64,000 bases of DNA, from contig CM061231.1 of the NCBI GenBank assembly GCA_030844895.1, positions 4,904,001 to 4,968,000 on the forward strand, written 5' to 3'. The translations under genes were made by a program, and so were the position numbers. Every line of letters starts with the position of its first letter. Position 1 is the first letter of the stretch. A model generated the notes under the pieces. That model was not told the DNA's origin and did not search any database. It saw only the letters and a program-made list of their open reading frames with translations. This DNA is from Ambrosia x helenae. Its lineage: Eukaryota > Streptophyta > Magnoliopsida > Asterales > Asteraceae. Below, piece by piece: positions 1 through 11,660 of this stretch.

Positions 1-359
1 TTCCAGATCCTGCAGTGGATAAAAGCCCCAATTTCGCTTGCTGGAAGTGGTGTAAATGGTATCTTGCAAACTGGTGACCTCTTGGTGCTCTAATCAAAAG
101 CTCAGAAACTTATCGTTGCAACTTTCTGGAGAATTTGGCTTGCCAGAAATGAGGCGTGTTCATCAGTAAAACGACTTTGATTTATAGAATTGTGGAAGAC
201 AAAAGATCTCTTTCTGTTGATTTCTAACAGGTCTAGAGTGGAAGATTGGAGACTGGTGGACGTTTTGTTTTGTTCCTATGCAACTGTCTTGTGTGGCGTT
301 TATTTGTGGGTTGTAGTTGGCGTTGAATAAAGTTCAGCGTTATTGTTAAAAAAAAAAAA
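1..359 (+). mobile_element. 3' end of an L1-type LINE, 5'-truncated by window edge
   Basis: One frame around 105-165 reads LIVATFWRIWLARNEA, which resembles the W..W..RN motif near the C-terminus of plant L1-like reverse transcriptases, after the zinc-binding region. It is followed by a stop, about 150 bp of 3' untranslated sequence and a poly(A) run at 347-360. The body of the element lies outside the window, so the family assignment rests on this short motif plus the tail. It is inactive as seen: only the last few dozen codons remain. Confidence 0.6.
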
Positions 360-360
360 A

Positions 361-1730
361 GAGATTCTGTCTAAGAGAAACGATAGGGTAGCAGAAGAGA
401 ATGTTTGAATGAGGTAGCAGTATGTCACGACCTGCCTAAATTTTAATCGTGGTACTCGAATTGTAGAAATATTCATATCTCAAAGAAAGATGTGCATGAT
501 TCTTGCAGTATGAATAGAGGTGCATCATTTGCACCAGACACCTTGAAAAGCACTTGATTAGCTCACTCGTAAAATAGCTGTCAAGCAATACAAAAGCATT
601 GTTGGTTTACTAATTCTTGCATTCCTCTGCAAAAATGAGTTTCTTGATCCTAAGGGCATTGCAAATAACCTAAAACCTGTGATTCCTTCATTTGAAATAT
701 TTTAGGCTTGAAAAATGTTAATTTTGTTACAATTATGTCCTTAATTTGAAAAGAGGACTAAATGAATGATGGAACTACTATTGTTTTACTTGCATTTGAA
801 AACTACTTAAAGTTCTTAATGTAACCTTTTTGATAAAATTTTTGAGAGTTCTAAATGTCCCGTATGTTGTTTTCTTCATGAACATCACAACATCCAAAAT
901 TTATTTAAAATTGAGTTGCTTATAATAAAGAGTACTTATGAAACTAGTCGACTCACCCTAAAATTACACACTATGGAAATGTAGGTCGTTAGTCGCTACC
1001 ACCAACTTGATCACCGTCATCTCCAACAACTGTCGCCCTACCCCAACAGCCGTTACCTCCACCATCATCGACTCATGTCGTCGCCTTCGTCATCAATAAC
1101 CACCATAAAAGCAAATATGGGAGTTGTACCCATGTTATTTAATTCTAAAACAACACATTGCAACCATATGTTGACTGAACACATTCTAAGTTGTTACACG
1201 ACCCAATTCATCCATCTTAAATGGTTAACCACCTTATCACCAACTATAAACCGCCACCACGGCCATACACAACAATACAAACATCGCGAACATTTTTAGT
1301 TACCCAATTCCAATATCCCCCATCATTTGAAGGACAAGTGCTATCCCTTTTTAAAAGCACCAAGATCCATAAACACAATACAAAAACCATTTTCGATGAC
1401 ATGTACTATGCCTCTGCCTTTGCTTAACATCAAATCAAACCCCTACCTTCACTTGAGCGTTTGAACAGATCAAAACCTTAAAAGGAAAGAAACATACCAC
1501 TAACCCACCAATATCGACTCCCTCACAGAATTGAGAAAAACAACTGAAATCTAAACTAAGCTAGCAGTCAAACAATTTTTAATGAAGACTATCAGCATGA
1601 TAACTTTTACAACAGTGAAAAGAAATCTGAAACTGTGAGGAATTTTTTTTTTAATTATAGAAAAATCCAATTTAATATATAAAATTACAACAATACACAT
1701 TCCTCTATTTTAATCTAAAAATAAATTTGA
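361..1730. other. AT-rich intergenic DNA, no gene seen
   Basis: I see no conserved ORF, RNA gene or clear repeat boundary here. The short open frames at 1075-1427 overlap each other in two frames, have low-complexity composition and no recognisable motif. The interval lies downstream of the APC6 gene and probably contains its 3' UTR and polyadenylation region. Confidence 0.5.
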
Positions 1731-4700
1731 TTAAATACCTTGACGACTTTCATCAACAAGGGCCAATGTCAACATTTCTGTGCAGAACTGATCATCCGGA
1801 TTAATCCATAATGCCTGTTCATACAAAACCAGTTATTATTTGCAATTGTATATACTAAAACAATCTACGATTTTTCTTACTATTAGACCAGATTACCTTG
1901 TGATAATATGTAATTGCATCCGTATAATTATCCTGTTCAAAAAATGAAAGCCAGTAAAAAAAATGGAACATCTTATTGCCTTTTCAAAACTGGTAACTTT
2001 ATTACAGCTCGGTTCAGGCCGACCCACAAACACTTTATTCTTCTTTTTAGGATTATTAAAAAATTATGTCGAATATGATTACATAACTATATTCTTGGTT
2101 TCTTACATTAACAATCAAGATTTTTAAATTAAGAAAATAAGAGGCCTCATATTTGGGTGAATTTCATATATCCCATTCATATTGTCCAGTACATCATATT
2201 CATTCCACTGAACTTTGAAATATCATATATACACCCTTAGTATATTTAAATATTCATATATCCAAATGATTATTTAGAATAACTAAAAACTCTAATTATA
2301 GAAGAAAAAATAGAATTGTTTTATGTTTTTTAGATGGATTGAAATAAGGGTATAATAGTCAAGAATTCCTTAATTGATAGCATTAAGAGCTTTAGTTATG
2401 ATAATTTGATCTTTGGGAAGGAGATATACAAATTCACCCATATTTGAATGCATTTCAGAATACTTTCAACCCATTTGACCTGCATGACCCATTGGAGTCT
2501 TTTACCTTTTAAGGGTTCTAATTAAACCAAGTTGACCCACTACATATAAAACATAACCCAAATTGACCCATTTGTATAATAACAGGTTGAAATTGACCCA
2601 TTTGTATGATAACACGTTGAAATTGCCATCTGTAGCCGCAATGTAAAAGGCAATTTTACCTGAAGGTGATATGTGTATGCTAAACCAGCATATGTGCTTA
2701 AGCTTCTTGTTGATAGTGCAAGGGCCTTTTCGTAATATATGATTGCTTCACTGTACCTCCTGAGGCAGATTTACGCAGAAAATAGGACAAAATAAGTGTT
2801 AAAACAGTCATATAGCATTTAATCCCAATTGTAGGAATAAAGAAAATAGACATACTTCAATTTTCTCAAGGCATGAGCAAGATTAACCACTGTTGATTCC
2901 CACATCTCACTTAATGGTGACGGTATGTGAAGCAGTGTCTTTTCAAACCACCGTACTGCTTTAGTATACCTAAAATATTTCACATTTGTTTTAGAAAAAT
3001 ATCCATACCAGTAATAAAGATTAAAATAAATACTCACTCTTTCATGTTATAAGCAACAACTCCAAGTTCATTGTATACAAGTGGATCCGAAGGGCATATG
3101 GCATTTGCCTGCATGAAAAACTGTAACAAATACCAAATAAGAAATTAAATAAGATTCAACCCCATCAAATTTTGGGTTTAACATTTATTGTTACACGTTG
3201 GAATAAATTTGACACCCCAAAAATATCAAGGTGAAGTGAGAAAGTTAGCCAACTAGCCATTAGCGAACAAAGTCGGTGGTAAGAACCTGATCAGCAAGTT
3301 TGAAGCTGTGAGTTCGCATGTACTCCATCCCAATATACAGAGTAGGTAGGTGACACCTGGCACAAAAAAAAAACATCAATATTTTGTCTTGAAACAATAT
3401 AAATTTACATGTAATGGCATGAATCAAGGCTTCAAAGACAATATAAAAGATGTGGGTTTCATGTTTTAATGACCAGAAGAATGAACACATTTCAATACAT
3501 TGATATTGTTCAAAAATCTAATGGAGTTCCAACTTCCAAGGATGCATGGTTTTATTGTTAACATAGGCACATGCAAGTAAATTGCATAAAAAAAAACTAA
3601 AAAAAACATTGCAAGCAAGATAAGCAGAAAATCAAGACAAAAAAGCAGCATTACCCAGGAAATAAACGTGCGGCGGTACGATAACCTGACATAGCTTGGT
3701 CACCTTCTTCTTTGGCTGCATAAGCATTCCCGAATCCTATCCAAGCAGGAGCAAACGTTCCATCTAAGCTAGTGGCCTTGCTGTCAGATAAAAAGATGGC
3801 ACGTGTCAGTAATTTCAAATTCACTACACACCAACCGGTTAAAGAAATATCACAAATAATCTGATAACAGCTGTATGTTACCCGAAATAACGCCGTGACT
3901 GATCATACTTCTTAATACAATAGTAGTAGCAACCAACAGCAAACCATGATATCGCCCTTAAAAAAAGCATATGAAAATTAACAGCATTCAAGACTAGAAA
4001 GGCAAAAAATTGTGAATTTTTATACAGTAGAACATGTAAGGAAAAATATAATATGAAATAGCATTAAAATATTTCCTTACTTTTGAGGATAGTCCTTGAC
4101 TAAGTTGCAAGCCATAAGATAAAGTTCATTTGAGTGTCCAAGTTCCATGGCTGCTGCTATATGAACTATGGTACTTTTAAGATGGAATGGATCCTTCTCA
4201 AGCAATCTGAACATTTAAGAGCAGTTGTATTAAAGTATCAAGAATAATTTACGTTTATTTAAATCTTTTATGTTAGATGGTGACCAACTTACAGTGAAGT
4301 CAATTCAAAGCATTTCTGATATTCACCGCATTGATGGTAGTATTCAGCCTTGCAAGCCAAAAGATCTGTGTTGGTTTTTAGTGTACAAATCATAGACTCG
4401 TTTGATGGTTTTGTGCTAATATCTTCATTCTCAAGTTTGTTAAACTTCTCTTCTACAACAACTGCTTTGTCATACTGAACAGAAAAGAAAAAAAAAAACA
4501 ACTGAGTGAAATCACAAAAGAAGACATCACTAGAACATCAAACAAGCATTTTTAATATACATTTACCTTTTTAATTAAACATGAATAGAATGAAGAAAGC
4601 CAGCCATCTTCTGGAGCAAACTGCAGAGATGAAAGAAGACTTTTCTCTGAAATTGAATAACAGATCAAACAATGACATGGTGACCATTGTGATGATATAA

Positions 4701-7700
4701 ACAATCTATTAATGCAAAACAATATAATGGATGTACAGATGCAATAAAATCTATCTAGGCAGATACAAACAAATTTTAAAAAGGATTAGACAGGGTGAGT
4801 ACTCAGTAGGTTGGCATCAAGATATATAATCATAAGATTGAATGAAGTACCTTCTTCGCATGTCAACATGTGATTCTCAATAAGACATTCCAGTGCCTGA
4901 AACAAAAAAGGGTGCACAAAGAAATAAATTATTACAGTGATGATGAGAAATTGTAATCATAAAACAAGAAAGATGATGAAAAACAGGTGCAAACAATTAC
5001 ACATGGTTGCAACTGGACATGACTGTGTATACCTCATAGCATAAAGGATCAGCTCTGATTGCAGCTGTGTACCTACGACATTAAGTAGAGAAAATATTCC
5101 AGATGAGACTATTAGACTCCAAAGAGAAAGTTCACCATAGAAAGAGAAGATGTTAGTATGTCAAAATTTGATTTTCATCATATTGCAAGTTTTATGTATG
5201 GTTGTGGTGCAAAATATAATCTTCCTATATGATGTACCGGCGTACCACTAGAAATTAAAGAACAATAATCTTATAAATTTATAATCAAAGAAGGTAGAAC
5301 TAAACAGGGAAGGCAAGAGCATATATTTCTCTACATTGTATTCTAATTAAAGTGAAGTAATGAACTATAACCAAATCCATGTTAAAAAAGAAAACTGTGA
5401 TATTTAGAACTAAACATGCACCCACATTGCAAATCATTGAAACTAACCATTTACGTGCCTGAGAACGATTCTCCAAAGCTTCATATGCCTTGCCTCTAAG
5501 AAAACATATTGCTGATGATATCTGTAACAGAAAATAAAAATGATTGGAAGAAATGTGAAGCTATCAATATCATTTTCTGAGAAAGAAGAGATGATTGGAA
5601 GAAAAAGAAAGTGTAGATACAAGATATTAAAACTTGGAAGTTCTTTTGTCAATGGAAAGATAATAAAAAAGAAAAACAACCATTTTGTGCTGAAAAGGAA
5701 TTACAATAAAGAAATCAAACTATTGCAACAAACACAATATTAGAGCATGAGCACTCATCCCTCAATTGTGTCCCCATTCTATTATCATACAACAAAAATG
5801 TAGTGTGCAATAAGTAATATGTATCATTCATCATCTATTAAGTATTAATATTAAATCGCTTCCGAAACCAAATAAAACAGAAAGATATGAAATTAAAAAC
5901 AATAAAAACTGCAAAAGGAAAACACACATTAATTTCACGATCTTCGGTATCTTTATCCAAGTACATGACACCAGAATCCTTAGCATCCCTGAAATTCCCA
6001 TGCTCATCCTCATTAGCTTCACCAAGCATTTGCAAACACTGATCCCACTCCTTTAGTTCTTCCTGAACAGGCACATTGCAAATCATTACCAATAATCATT
6101 CATAACGCCACGCTACCTCATCAAAAACAACAAACAAAAAAAGCAAATCAATGCAAAACAGCTTCATATCATCTAAAAACAATCAGAAACCACTCCTAAT
6201 CCTAATCCTAAAACTCAACATATTCTAGTAAAATACACAACATTAGAAGTCTCATTTCCTATATAGGGTATGTTTGGTAAGGAGCTTTTAGGAGCTTCTT
6301 GCTTCAAGTTTTTAAGAAAAAGCACCTACTTAATAAAAAGCATTGTTTGGTTAAAAGAGCTTGAAGCTTTTATGTTAGCATAAAAAGCTCCATATTGAAA
6401 CGCTACTAGTACTAGCATTTAAGGAAAAGCTCCTACTAGCTACAAGCTTTTAATGAGTAACATGACACAAATACCCATTCTACCATTAAAAAAATATGCA
6501 TACAAGTTGTGAGTTATGCCCATTTTGGTCATTTTAATAAAAGCTCCAGATACTCTGCCAAACACCAAAATATATTTAAAAAACTACGGCTACTAGCTTC
6601 CAGCCACCAACTACTTTTGCCAAACATACCCTTAAACAAACAATAACCAAATCGCAATAGCGCATAAATTTGGGCAAGAAGATGATACAAACACCTTGAT
6701 ATCATCTAAAAACAACTAGAAAACACTCCTAGTCTGAAAACTCAACAGACCAAGAAATAGGGCAAGAAAATGTGACTAAAGAGACATTTGACGGCAAGAC
6801 AACGAAACCGAAGATCATGGAGGACAATCTGAGATGCGTTTAGCAGGCACACTGAAATAAACTACCAATAACCTAAAACCTACCTCATAAAAGGCAACAA
6901 AATTAAAAAAGCAAATTAAAGCAAAACAACTTGATATACCTAACAGCAACCAGAAAACACTACTAATCTAAAAAGTAAACAAATTCTAGGGAGATGCACT
7001 AAACAATTTCAAAATTTCATCACCTATTTAAACAAACAATAACCAAACAACAATTTGTTATCTCGCCGCCAAATGCCTAGTTAGTCTCATCTTGTTGCCC
7101 TAATTTATGCTCTGTTGTGAGGGCAACAAGATGAGACTAACTAGGCATTTGGCGGCAAGATAACAAAACCGAAGCTAACGGAAGCAGGCACATTGAAATA
7201 AACTATCAATAATACTTAAAACCTACACCTACCTCATCAAAAACAACAACTAAAAAGCATAGTTGTCAAAAGCCATCGCCTCTTGCGCCTAGGCCCATTT
7301 TTTAGGCGAGGCGATGCATTTGCGCTTTGAGTCGAGAAAATTGCACTTTAATTCTCTAGGTGATGGTTTAGGCGTAGATTTAAGCTAGATTCTTAAATTC
7401 TGGAGAGTTTCCAGCCAAATTCGTTAAACTATGGCTAGATTCCAAACAGATTTCTACTTTTATCCTTGGTTTAAAAAAGCGCGAGGCGCTCCGAGGCGTT
7501 TTGGGTCCAAAATCCGAAGCGCGGGGCTTAAAGCGCGAGGCGAGAGCTTCACGTATAGTATTAAAAAAATTATAAAAAAAAAATTATATATGTCAATATG
7601 ACATTTTCTACATGTTAATCAATCATAAGCACAAAAACATGATTATAAAACACCCTTGAACACTTAAAAAGCATATTCAAAACATAAAAACGACGAGGCA

Positions 7701-8666
7701 CTACTGTAGCGGGCCAAATAAAACAGTTTAAAAGGGTTTTTTGGGCTGAGGTGCTACTGTAGCGCGCACCTCAAGCGCTCGAGGCGGCGCTTCATGTAGT
7801 TCAGCGCTTTTTGGCCAAAAAAAAAAGCGTTATTCTTGGAGCCTCGCGCCTCAAAAGCTTAAAGTGCGCCCTAGGCGCGCTTTTTTAAACCAAGCTTTTA
7901 TCTAGGGAAAACTACTTCTGTACACTAATAAATCAATATTTTAAAACTTTTGATACTAAGTAGATGAAAAAATAGTATTATTTCAATATATTTTTACTTT
8001 ATTTTCTTTCTTCGCTTTTTTTTATCTCAGGCCCTCGCTTTTTTTGCGCCTCGCGCCTAGGCCCCAGGCAAGGCCTATGCGCCTTGAATGCGCCTAGCGC
8101 TTCTGATAACTATGCTAAAAAGAAAAGAAAATTAAAGCAAAACACCTTGATATCATCTAAAACAATCAGACACCACTCCTAGTCGTAAAACTCAGCAAAT
8201 TCTAGTGAGATGCACAAAGCCTCCAAATTTCAATTTCCTAAATGAACAAACTAGAACCAAAACGCAACAATCAATAAATTAGGGCAAGAAGCTGATACTA
8301 ACTGTTTAATATTATCTAAAAACAACTAAAAACACTCCTATTCAACCAAACCGAAGCAAAGCAAAGCAAAGAAAAAGAAAACATAAAGTAGGTCAACAAA
8401 ACAAAGAAGATGAAACTAACAAGACATTTAGCAGCGAGATAACGGAATCGAAGATCACGAAGCACAATCTGAGAGGCGTTGAGGAGGTGGAAAGCTCTAC
8501 GGTAATGGCGACCGAGAAACAGAGCCTGTGCTTGCATGTATATATCGGCTGGATCGGAGGTGAAGGCGGCGACCTTATCGGCGAAGAAGATCGCTGATGA
8601 GTATAAATGCTTGCTCACACAGTCTCGAACTACTCCTCGAAGCTTCTCGATCTCTTCTTCCATCAT
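1731..8666 (-). CDS. APC6: Anaphase-promoting complex subunit 6 (APC6/CDC16)
   Basis: TPR scaffold subunit of the APC/C, the nuclear ubiquitin ligase that marks cyclins and securin for degradation. Sixteen exons with GT-AG introns, in transcription order: 8421-8666, 5928-6062, 5448-5521, 5033-5072, 4851-4896, 4567-4646, 4293-4474, 4081-4206, 3882-3956, 3655-3780, 3287-3356, 3038-3120, 2856-2969, 2660-2759, 1897-1932, 1731-1814. Lengths total 1617 nt, giving 538 aa in unbroken phase, close to the roughly 540 aa usual for the plant protein. Recognisable stretches are CVSKHLYSSAIFFADKVAA near the N-terminus, CHLPTLYIGMEYMRTHS and AVRWFEKTLLHIPS in the TPR array. Two ATGs lie in tandem at 8661-8666 and the upstream one was chosen. 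The last exon could instead splice at a GT inside its final codons, so the extreme C-terminus (DESRQGI) is the least certain part. Intron 1 (2.36 kb) is full of repeats. The gene looks functional. Confidence 0.95.
6265..6632. mobile_element. MITE in APC6 intron 1
   Basis: Terminal inverted repeats AGGGTATGTTTGG (6265-6277) and CCAAACATACCCT (6620-6632) bound 368 bp of non-coding DNA with subterminal AGCTTTT/AAAGCT repeats. There is no ORF. The target-site duplication is not clear (flanks are TA-rich), so the superfamily is uncertain; a hAT- or Tourist-like origin is possible. Confidence 0.65.
6781..7186 (-). repeat. Decayed copies of the 3' end of APC6 exon 1 inside intron 1
   Basis: Minus strand 6849-6781 reads as a divergent copy of exon 1 residues LLNASQIVLRDLRF and the following KCL, with a changed splice donor (CTTTAG instead of GTTAGT). 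Minus strand 7186-7143 holds a second, shorter copy (RFCYLAAKCL) that keeps GTTAGT. The AT-rich sequence that follows each copy, containing runs such as TTAAAGCAAAAC, also recurs at about 6060-6250, 6850-7040 and 8120-8330. This indicates repeated internal duplication of the exon 1 / intron 1 junction region. Confidence 0.7.
7055..7166. repeat. 47-bp inverted repeat (hairpin) in APC6 intron 1
   Basis: Arms 7055-7101 and 7120-7166 are reverse complements with one mismatch and an 18-bp loop. The arms include the decayed exon 1 copy (CCAAATGCC and TTAGTCTCAT). In the pre-mRNA this would fold into a strong stem. The near identity of the arms suggests a recent inverted duplication or gene-conversion event. 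Confidence 0.85.
7258..8114. mobile_element. hAT-type MITE (CATAGTTGTCA family), copy 1
   Basis: The element begins CATAGTTGTCAAAAG and ends TGATAACTATG, and is flanked by a perfect 8-bp direct repeat CTAAAAAG (7250-7257 and 8115-8122). Ends rich in GCGCCTAGGCGC-type palindromes are shared with two other copies in the window. There is no transposase ORF. An 8-bp TSD is the hallmark of hAT transposition. It sits in APC6 intron 1 and is the longest copy (857 bp), with extra AT-rich interior. Confidence 0.85.
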
Positions 8667-8910
8667 GTTTGTTGATTGATTGATTGAATGATTGGATTGT
8701 GATTGTTGAGGGTTTTGAAATGGTGAGGTTGAGGGTTTGGAGATGAAGAAGAGGAAAAGAGCGGGAGGTGAGTTTTAGAATTGGAGTGGAGTAAGTAGGT
8801 CTTTTTAACTATTGGGCCGATTGGGAAAATTTTCAGTTATTGGGTTTTTGGGCCCATCAAAACTGGTTTAACTTGAACCAAGTGGGATTCCTTGTGATAC
8901 GCGTCGGGCT
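8667..8910. promoter_or_regulatory. APC6 5' UTR and promoter region
   Basis: About 240 bp separate the APC6 start codon from the first transposon-like sequence. It carries a GATTGATT repeat just upstream of the ATG and a purine-rich GAAGAAGAGGAAAAGAG tract read on the plus strand. No clear TATA box is visible. Promoter assignment is by position only. Confidence 0.4.
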
Positions 8911-9960
8911 TTCGGGTAGAGGTGTACAGATCGGTTTGGTTAACTTAGCCATTGCTTATTTTTCATTTTTACTTTAATTCTTTATTACTTTAACGGGTCC
9001 GGTTATTTTTAATTTGTTTTCATTTTTTTTCCTGGTTGGACTAGTGGCCTGCGAGCAGCCTGCCGCGAGCCACAACTTTAACCACGTGGCTAGCGGATTC
9101 CACAACAGGCCCACGTGAGCTGTCAGCGAGCGATGGGACGTGAGCCAGCTCGTGTCCGTTAGCGGGCTGGCTAGACTTTTTAAATTCAAAAATTAAATTC
9201 ACCCACCCAATTAATTACCCCATTTATATATTTACCCCAACCATCTTCTTCTTCTTCTTCATACTCAAACCATCTTCTTCTTCTTAAAACCTTCAATTTT
9301 CAAACAAAACTTCATCATCATCATCATCATGGTGCAGTGGACTAAGGAGGAGGAGTTAGCACTCGTGCTCGCGTACCAACAAGTCCACGGGGACGCTGCT
9401 TCGTCAAGGCGTGGATATGGGACTCGCGGCCCACAGTGGCACCGGGTTTTGGCCGAGTTTGGTACCCTTGTAGGGGTACCACGCGTACCAATGACTCCAT
9501 CTCCTACAAATTCGGGGACATGAAATCGAAGTGTAAATGCTTTGAAACCGCGTACAAAGCGGTGAAGGAGGATATGCCCAACGAAACCGATGACGTGCTC
9601 GTCGCCTTCGCCAAAGTGGAGTACCTTCGGACGGTTGGCCATAACTTTAACCACGTTTCGGCGTGGCAAATGTTACACTCGGGCCTACGTTAGGTTTTTT
9701 TAGTGTAATTTTCTTTTTTTTAATGTAATGGTTTTTTTTAGTGTAACTTTTGTTTTATTTTTTAGTGTAATGTTTGTTTTATTTTTAAATTAGTTTAAAA
9801 AACTTGTGGTAAAAAATTAAATAAATTTGGTAAAAAAAACCTCACTCACCTTGACCCGTAACACCCTCTAGCGAGCGACCGCCGACCGCTAACAAGTGCC
9901 AACTAGGCATTGACGTGGCACAATAGTATTCGATAAATCCTTCGCTCACCTCTACCCACA
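8911..9960 (+). mobile_element. Myb/SANT-domain transposon, copy 1 (non-autonomous)
   Basis: Proposed bounds are a GGGTAGAGGTG motif at about 8914 and its reverse complement CACCTCTACCC near 9947-9957. Inside are a TATA-like TTTATATATTTACC at about 9222, a TTC-rich leader and the Myb/SANT ORF. No DDE transposase is present. The right arm is repeated in inverted orientation immediately downstream (copy 2), and a further fragment of the right end occurs at 34795-34992. TSDs were not resolved, so the exact ends are approximate. Confidence 0.5.
9329..9693 (+). pseudogene. Myb/SANT-like domain protein of a transposon, frameshifted
   Basis: The first frame (MVQWTKEEELALVLAYQQVHGD...) is a SANT/Myb-like helix with the typical W..EE. 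It then breaks at about 9472 and continues in another frame through TTRTNDSISYKFGDMKSKC to HVSAWQMLHSGLR. Copy 2 downstream keeps an extra C in GGGGCTACC, so copy 1 has lost one base there. Proteins of this type are frequent in daisy-family genomes and are often mislabelled as glutathione transferases. They belong to transposable elements and probably bind DNA; the function here is inferred. Confidence 0.75.
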
Positions 9961-11240
9961 ACGGATTTATCGAATAGTATTGTGCCACGTCAATGCCTAG
10001 TTGGCACTTGTTAGCGGCCGGCGGTCGCTCGCTAGAGGGTGTTACGGGTCAAGGTGAGTGAGGTTTTTTTTACCAAATTTATTTAATTTTTTACCACAAG
10101 TTTTTTAAACTAATCTATACATATAATAAACCAAAGCCATTTTAATTACATTGCATTTAAAGAGGCATTCTCTTCTTTGAGTGTGTCATGTGTCATCCCA
10201 TGTGGCATTGGAATATTTTATGAAAAAAAAAATTTAAAAACAAAATTGGATTTTTCTCTCTTATCTCTTATGTTTTCTCCCATAATTTTTAAACGTTGAT
10301 ATCTTTTATATACGAGAATTTTTAAAGAAAAAAATTACGCCAAATGAACGAGTGTTTTATTATCTTTCCAACGAGTATCAAAGTGTAATATAAAAAACGG
10401 AGAAAAAAACGACTATTTTTTTGTAGGATTCTGTTCATACAGGAAAAAAAAACAGTAAATCATTAATCATGTATAGGCAAGTCACTAATTATGTTTCGGT
10501 AATATGAATTCTATTTTCAACATGCGTTAGCATTGGAGTTATACATTGTTTTAGGTTAGATATTAATATAAGAGTTATACATTGTTTGAAGTTAGGCGTT
10601 AACATTGGAGATACATTTTTAATTGTTTTAGGTTAGGTGCTACCCGAAGCTATCCTGCATGTAATTGTAAAACGCATCATTCTAGTTTATATGTAAGATT
10701 AATATGTCATATTAGATTTCTCAACCCGGGAGGTTCCCGGGGTATAATCTAGTATAAAAATAAAACAAACATTACACTAAAAAATAAAACAAAAGTTACA
10801 TTAAAAAAAAAGAAAATTACACTAAAAAAGAAAATTACACTAAAAAAAAAACTAACATAGGCCCGAGCGTAACATTTGCCACGCCGAAACGTGGTGAAAG
10901 TTATGGCCAACCGTCCGAAGGTACTCCACTTTGGCGAAGGCGACGAGCACGTCATCGGTTTCGTCGGGCATATCCTCCTTCACCGCTTTGTACGCGGTTT
11001 TGAAGCATTTACACTTCGATTTCATGTCCCCGAATTTGTGGGAGATGGAGTCATTGGTACGCGTGGTAGCCCCTACAAGGGTACCAAACTCGGCCAAAAC
11101 CTGGTGCCACTGTGGGCTGCGAGTCCCGTACTCACGCCTTGACGAAGCAGCGTCCCCGTGGACTTGTTGGTACGCGAGCACGAGTGCTAACTCCTCCTCC
11201 TCAGTCCACTGCACCAGAAGTTCCGCTTCCATCATCAGTA
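9961..11240 (-). mobile_element. Myb/SANT-domain transposon, copy 2 (inverted duplicate)
   Basis: Starting at 9961 the sequence is the reverse complement of copy 1 read back from 9938. Over the first ~150 bp I find a single difference. The match continues through the ORF but is interrupted by a Helitron at 10114-10752. Between the arms lies a 22-bp spacer that is the terminal sequence of copy 1. Copy 2 lacks that terminus, which suggests inverted duplication rather than two independent insertions. Confidence 0.65.
10114..10752 (+). mobile_element. Non-autonomous Helitron inserted in an arm of the inverted repeat
   Basis: It begins TCTATACATATAATAAACC after a host A (10113) and ends with a GC-rich hairpin (CCCGGGAGGTTCCCGGG at about 10725-10741) followed by ATAATCTAG and a host T (10753). 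These are the standard Helitron signatures: 5' TC, 3' hairpin, CTRR, A/T target. Copy 1 of the surrounding element supplies the uninterrupted sequence (about 9780-9800), confirming the boundaries. There is no Rep/helicase ORF. Confidence 0.9.
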
Positions 11241-11283
11241 AACCAATTAATAAATGAGATATGCGACCAGAAGGTTCTACCAC
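10855..11283 (-). CDS. Myb/SANT-like domain protein of a transposon, open copy
   Basis: A 143-codon open frame. Residues from about 24 (VQWTEEEELALVLAYQQVHG) to the C-terminal SAWQMLRSGLC match copy 1 without a break. The domain resembles the Myb/SANT-like DNA-binding module in plant transposon accessory proteins. The first ~23 residues come from sequence unrelated to copy 1, so the natural start is probably the V/L near residue 23 or a lost ATG. No promoter is obvious. Expression as a cellular gene is doubtful. Confidence 0.6.
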
Positions 11284-11660
11284 ACCCAGACATCACTGCC
11301 CATAGATCTTTTTCGAAGATCACGGAAGAGTTTGCTATTGACGTATTGAGACGAGTCAGTTCAACTTTGAAATGTATATATATAATATAAGTAGTTACAT
11401 TGTTTGGATGGTTAATAAGTACGAATCGTCGGTTGCTTGTTCTAACGTTCAAGCGGAGAGTGTTCGTTCATCGCCGCATTATCCGTTGTCTTCTTCTTCT
11501 TCTTCAGTATGTTTGAGCCCTCAGAGTACGTTTTTAATCGTTGTATATGAAATCTTTGTCATGATTAAGTGTTTTATGTACTTGGGGGGGGGGGTTGGTA
11601 TTTTACGAAAGTTATTTAAAGAGCGAGGATTCATGTTTTGGTATTTTTAATTATTTAGAA
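11241..11660 (+). other. Possible gene fragment of unknown type
   Basis: An open stretch translates as NEICDQKVLPHPDITAHRSF followed by SKITEEFAIDVLRRVSSTLK, a normal-looking amino acid composition with charged helices, then runs into AT-rich DNA. I do not recognise the family. It may be a captured gene fragment carried by a transposon, or chance. A serine-rich stretch encoded by TCT repeats and a G9 run (about 11585) follow. Confidence 0.25.

Noticed and set aside
1075..1427. Two overlapping short ORFs
   Set aside because: No motif, AT-rich composition, no splice or promoter signals; likely chance.
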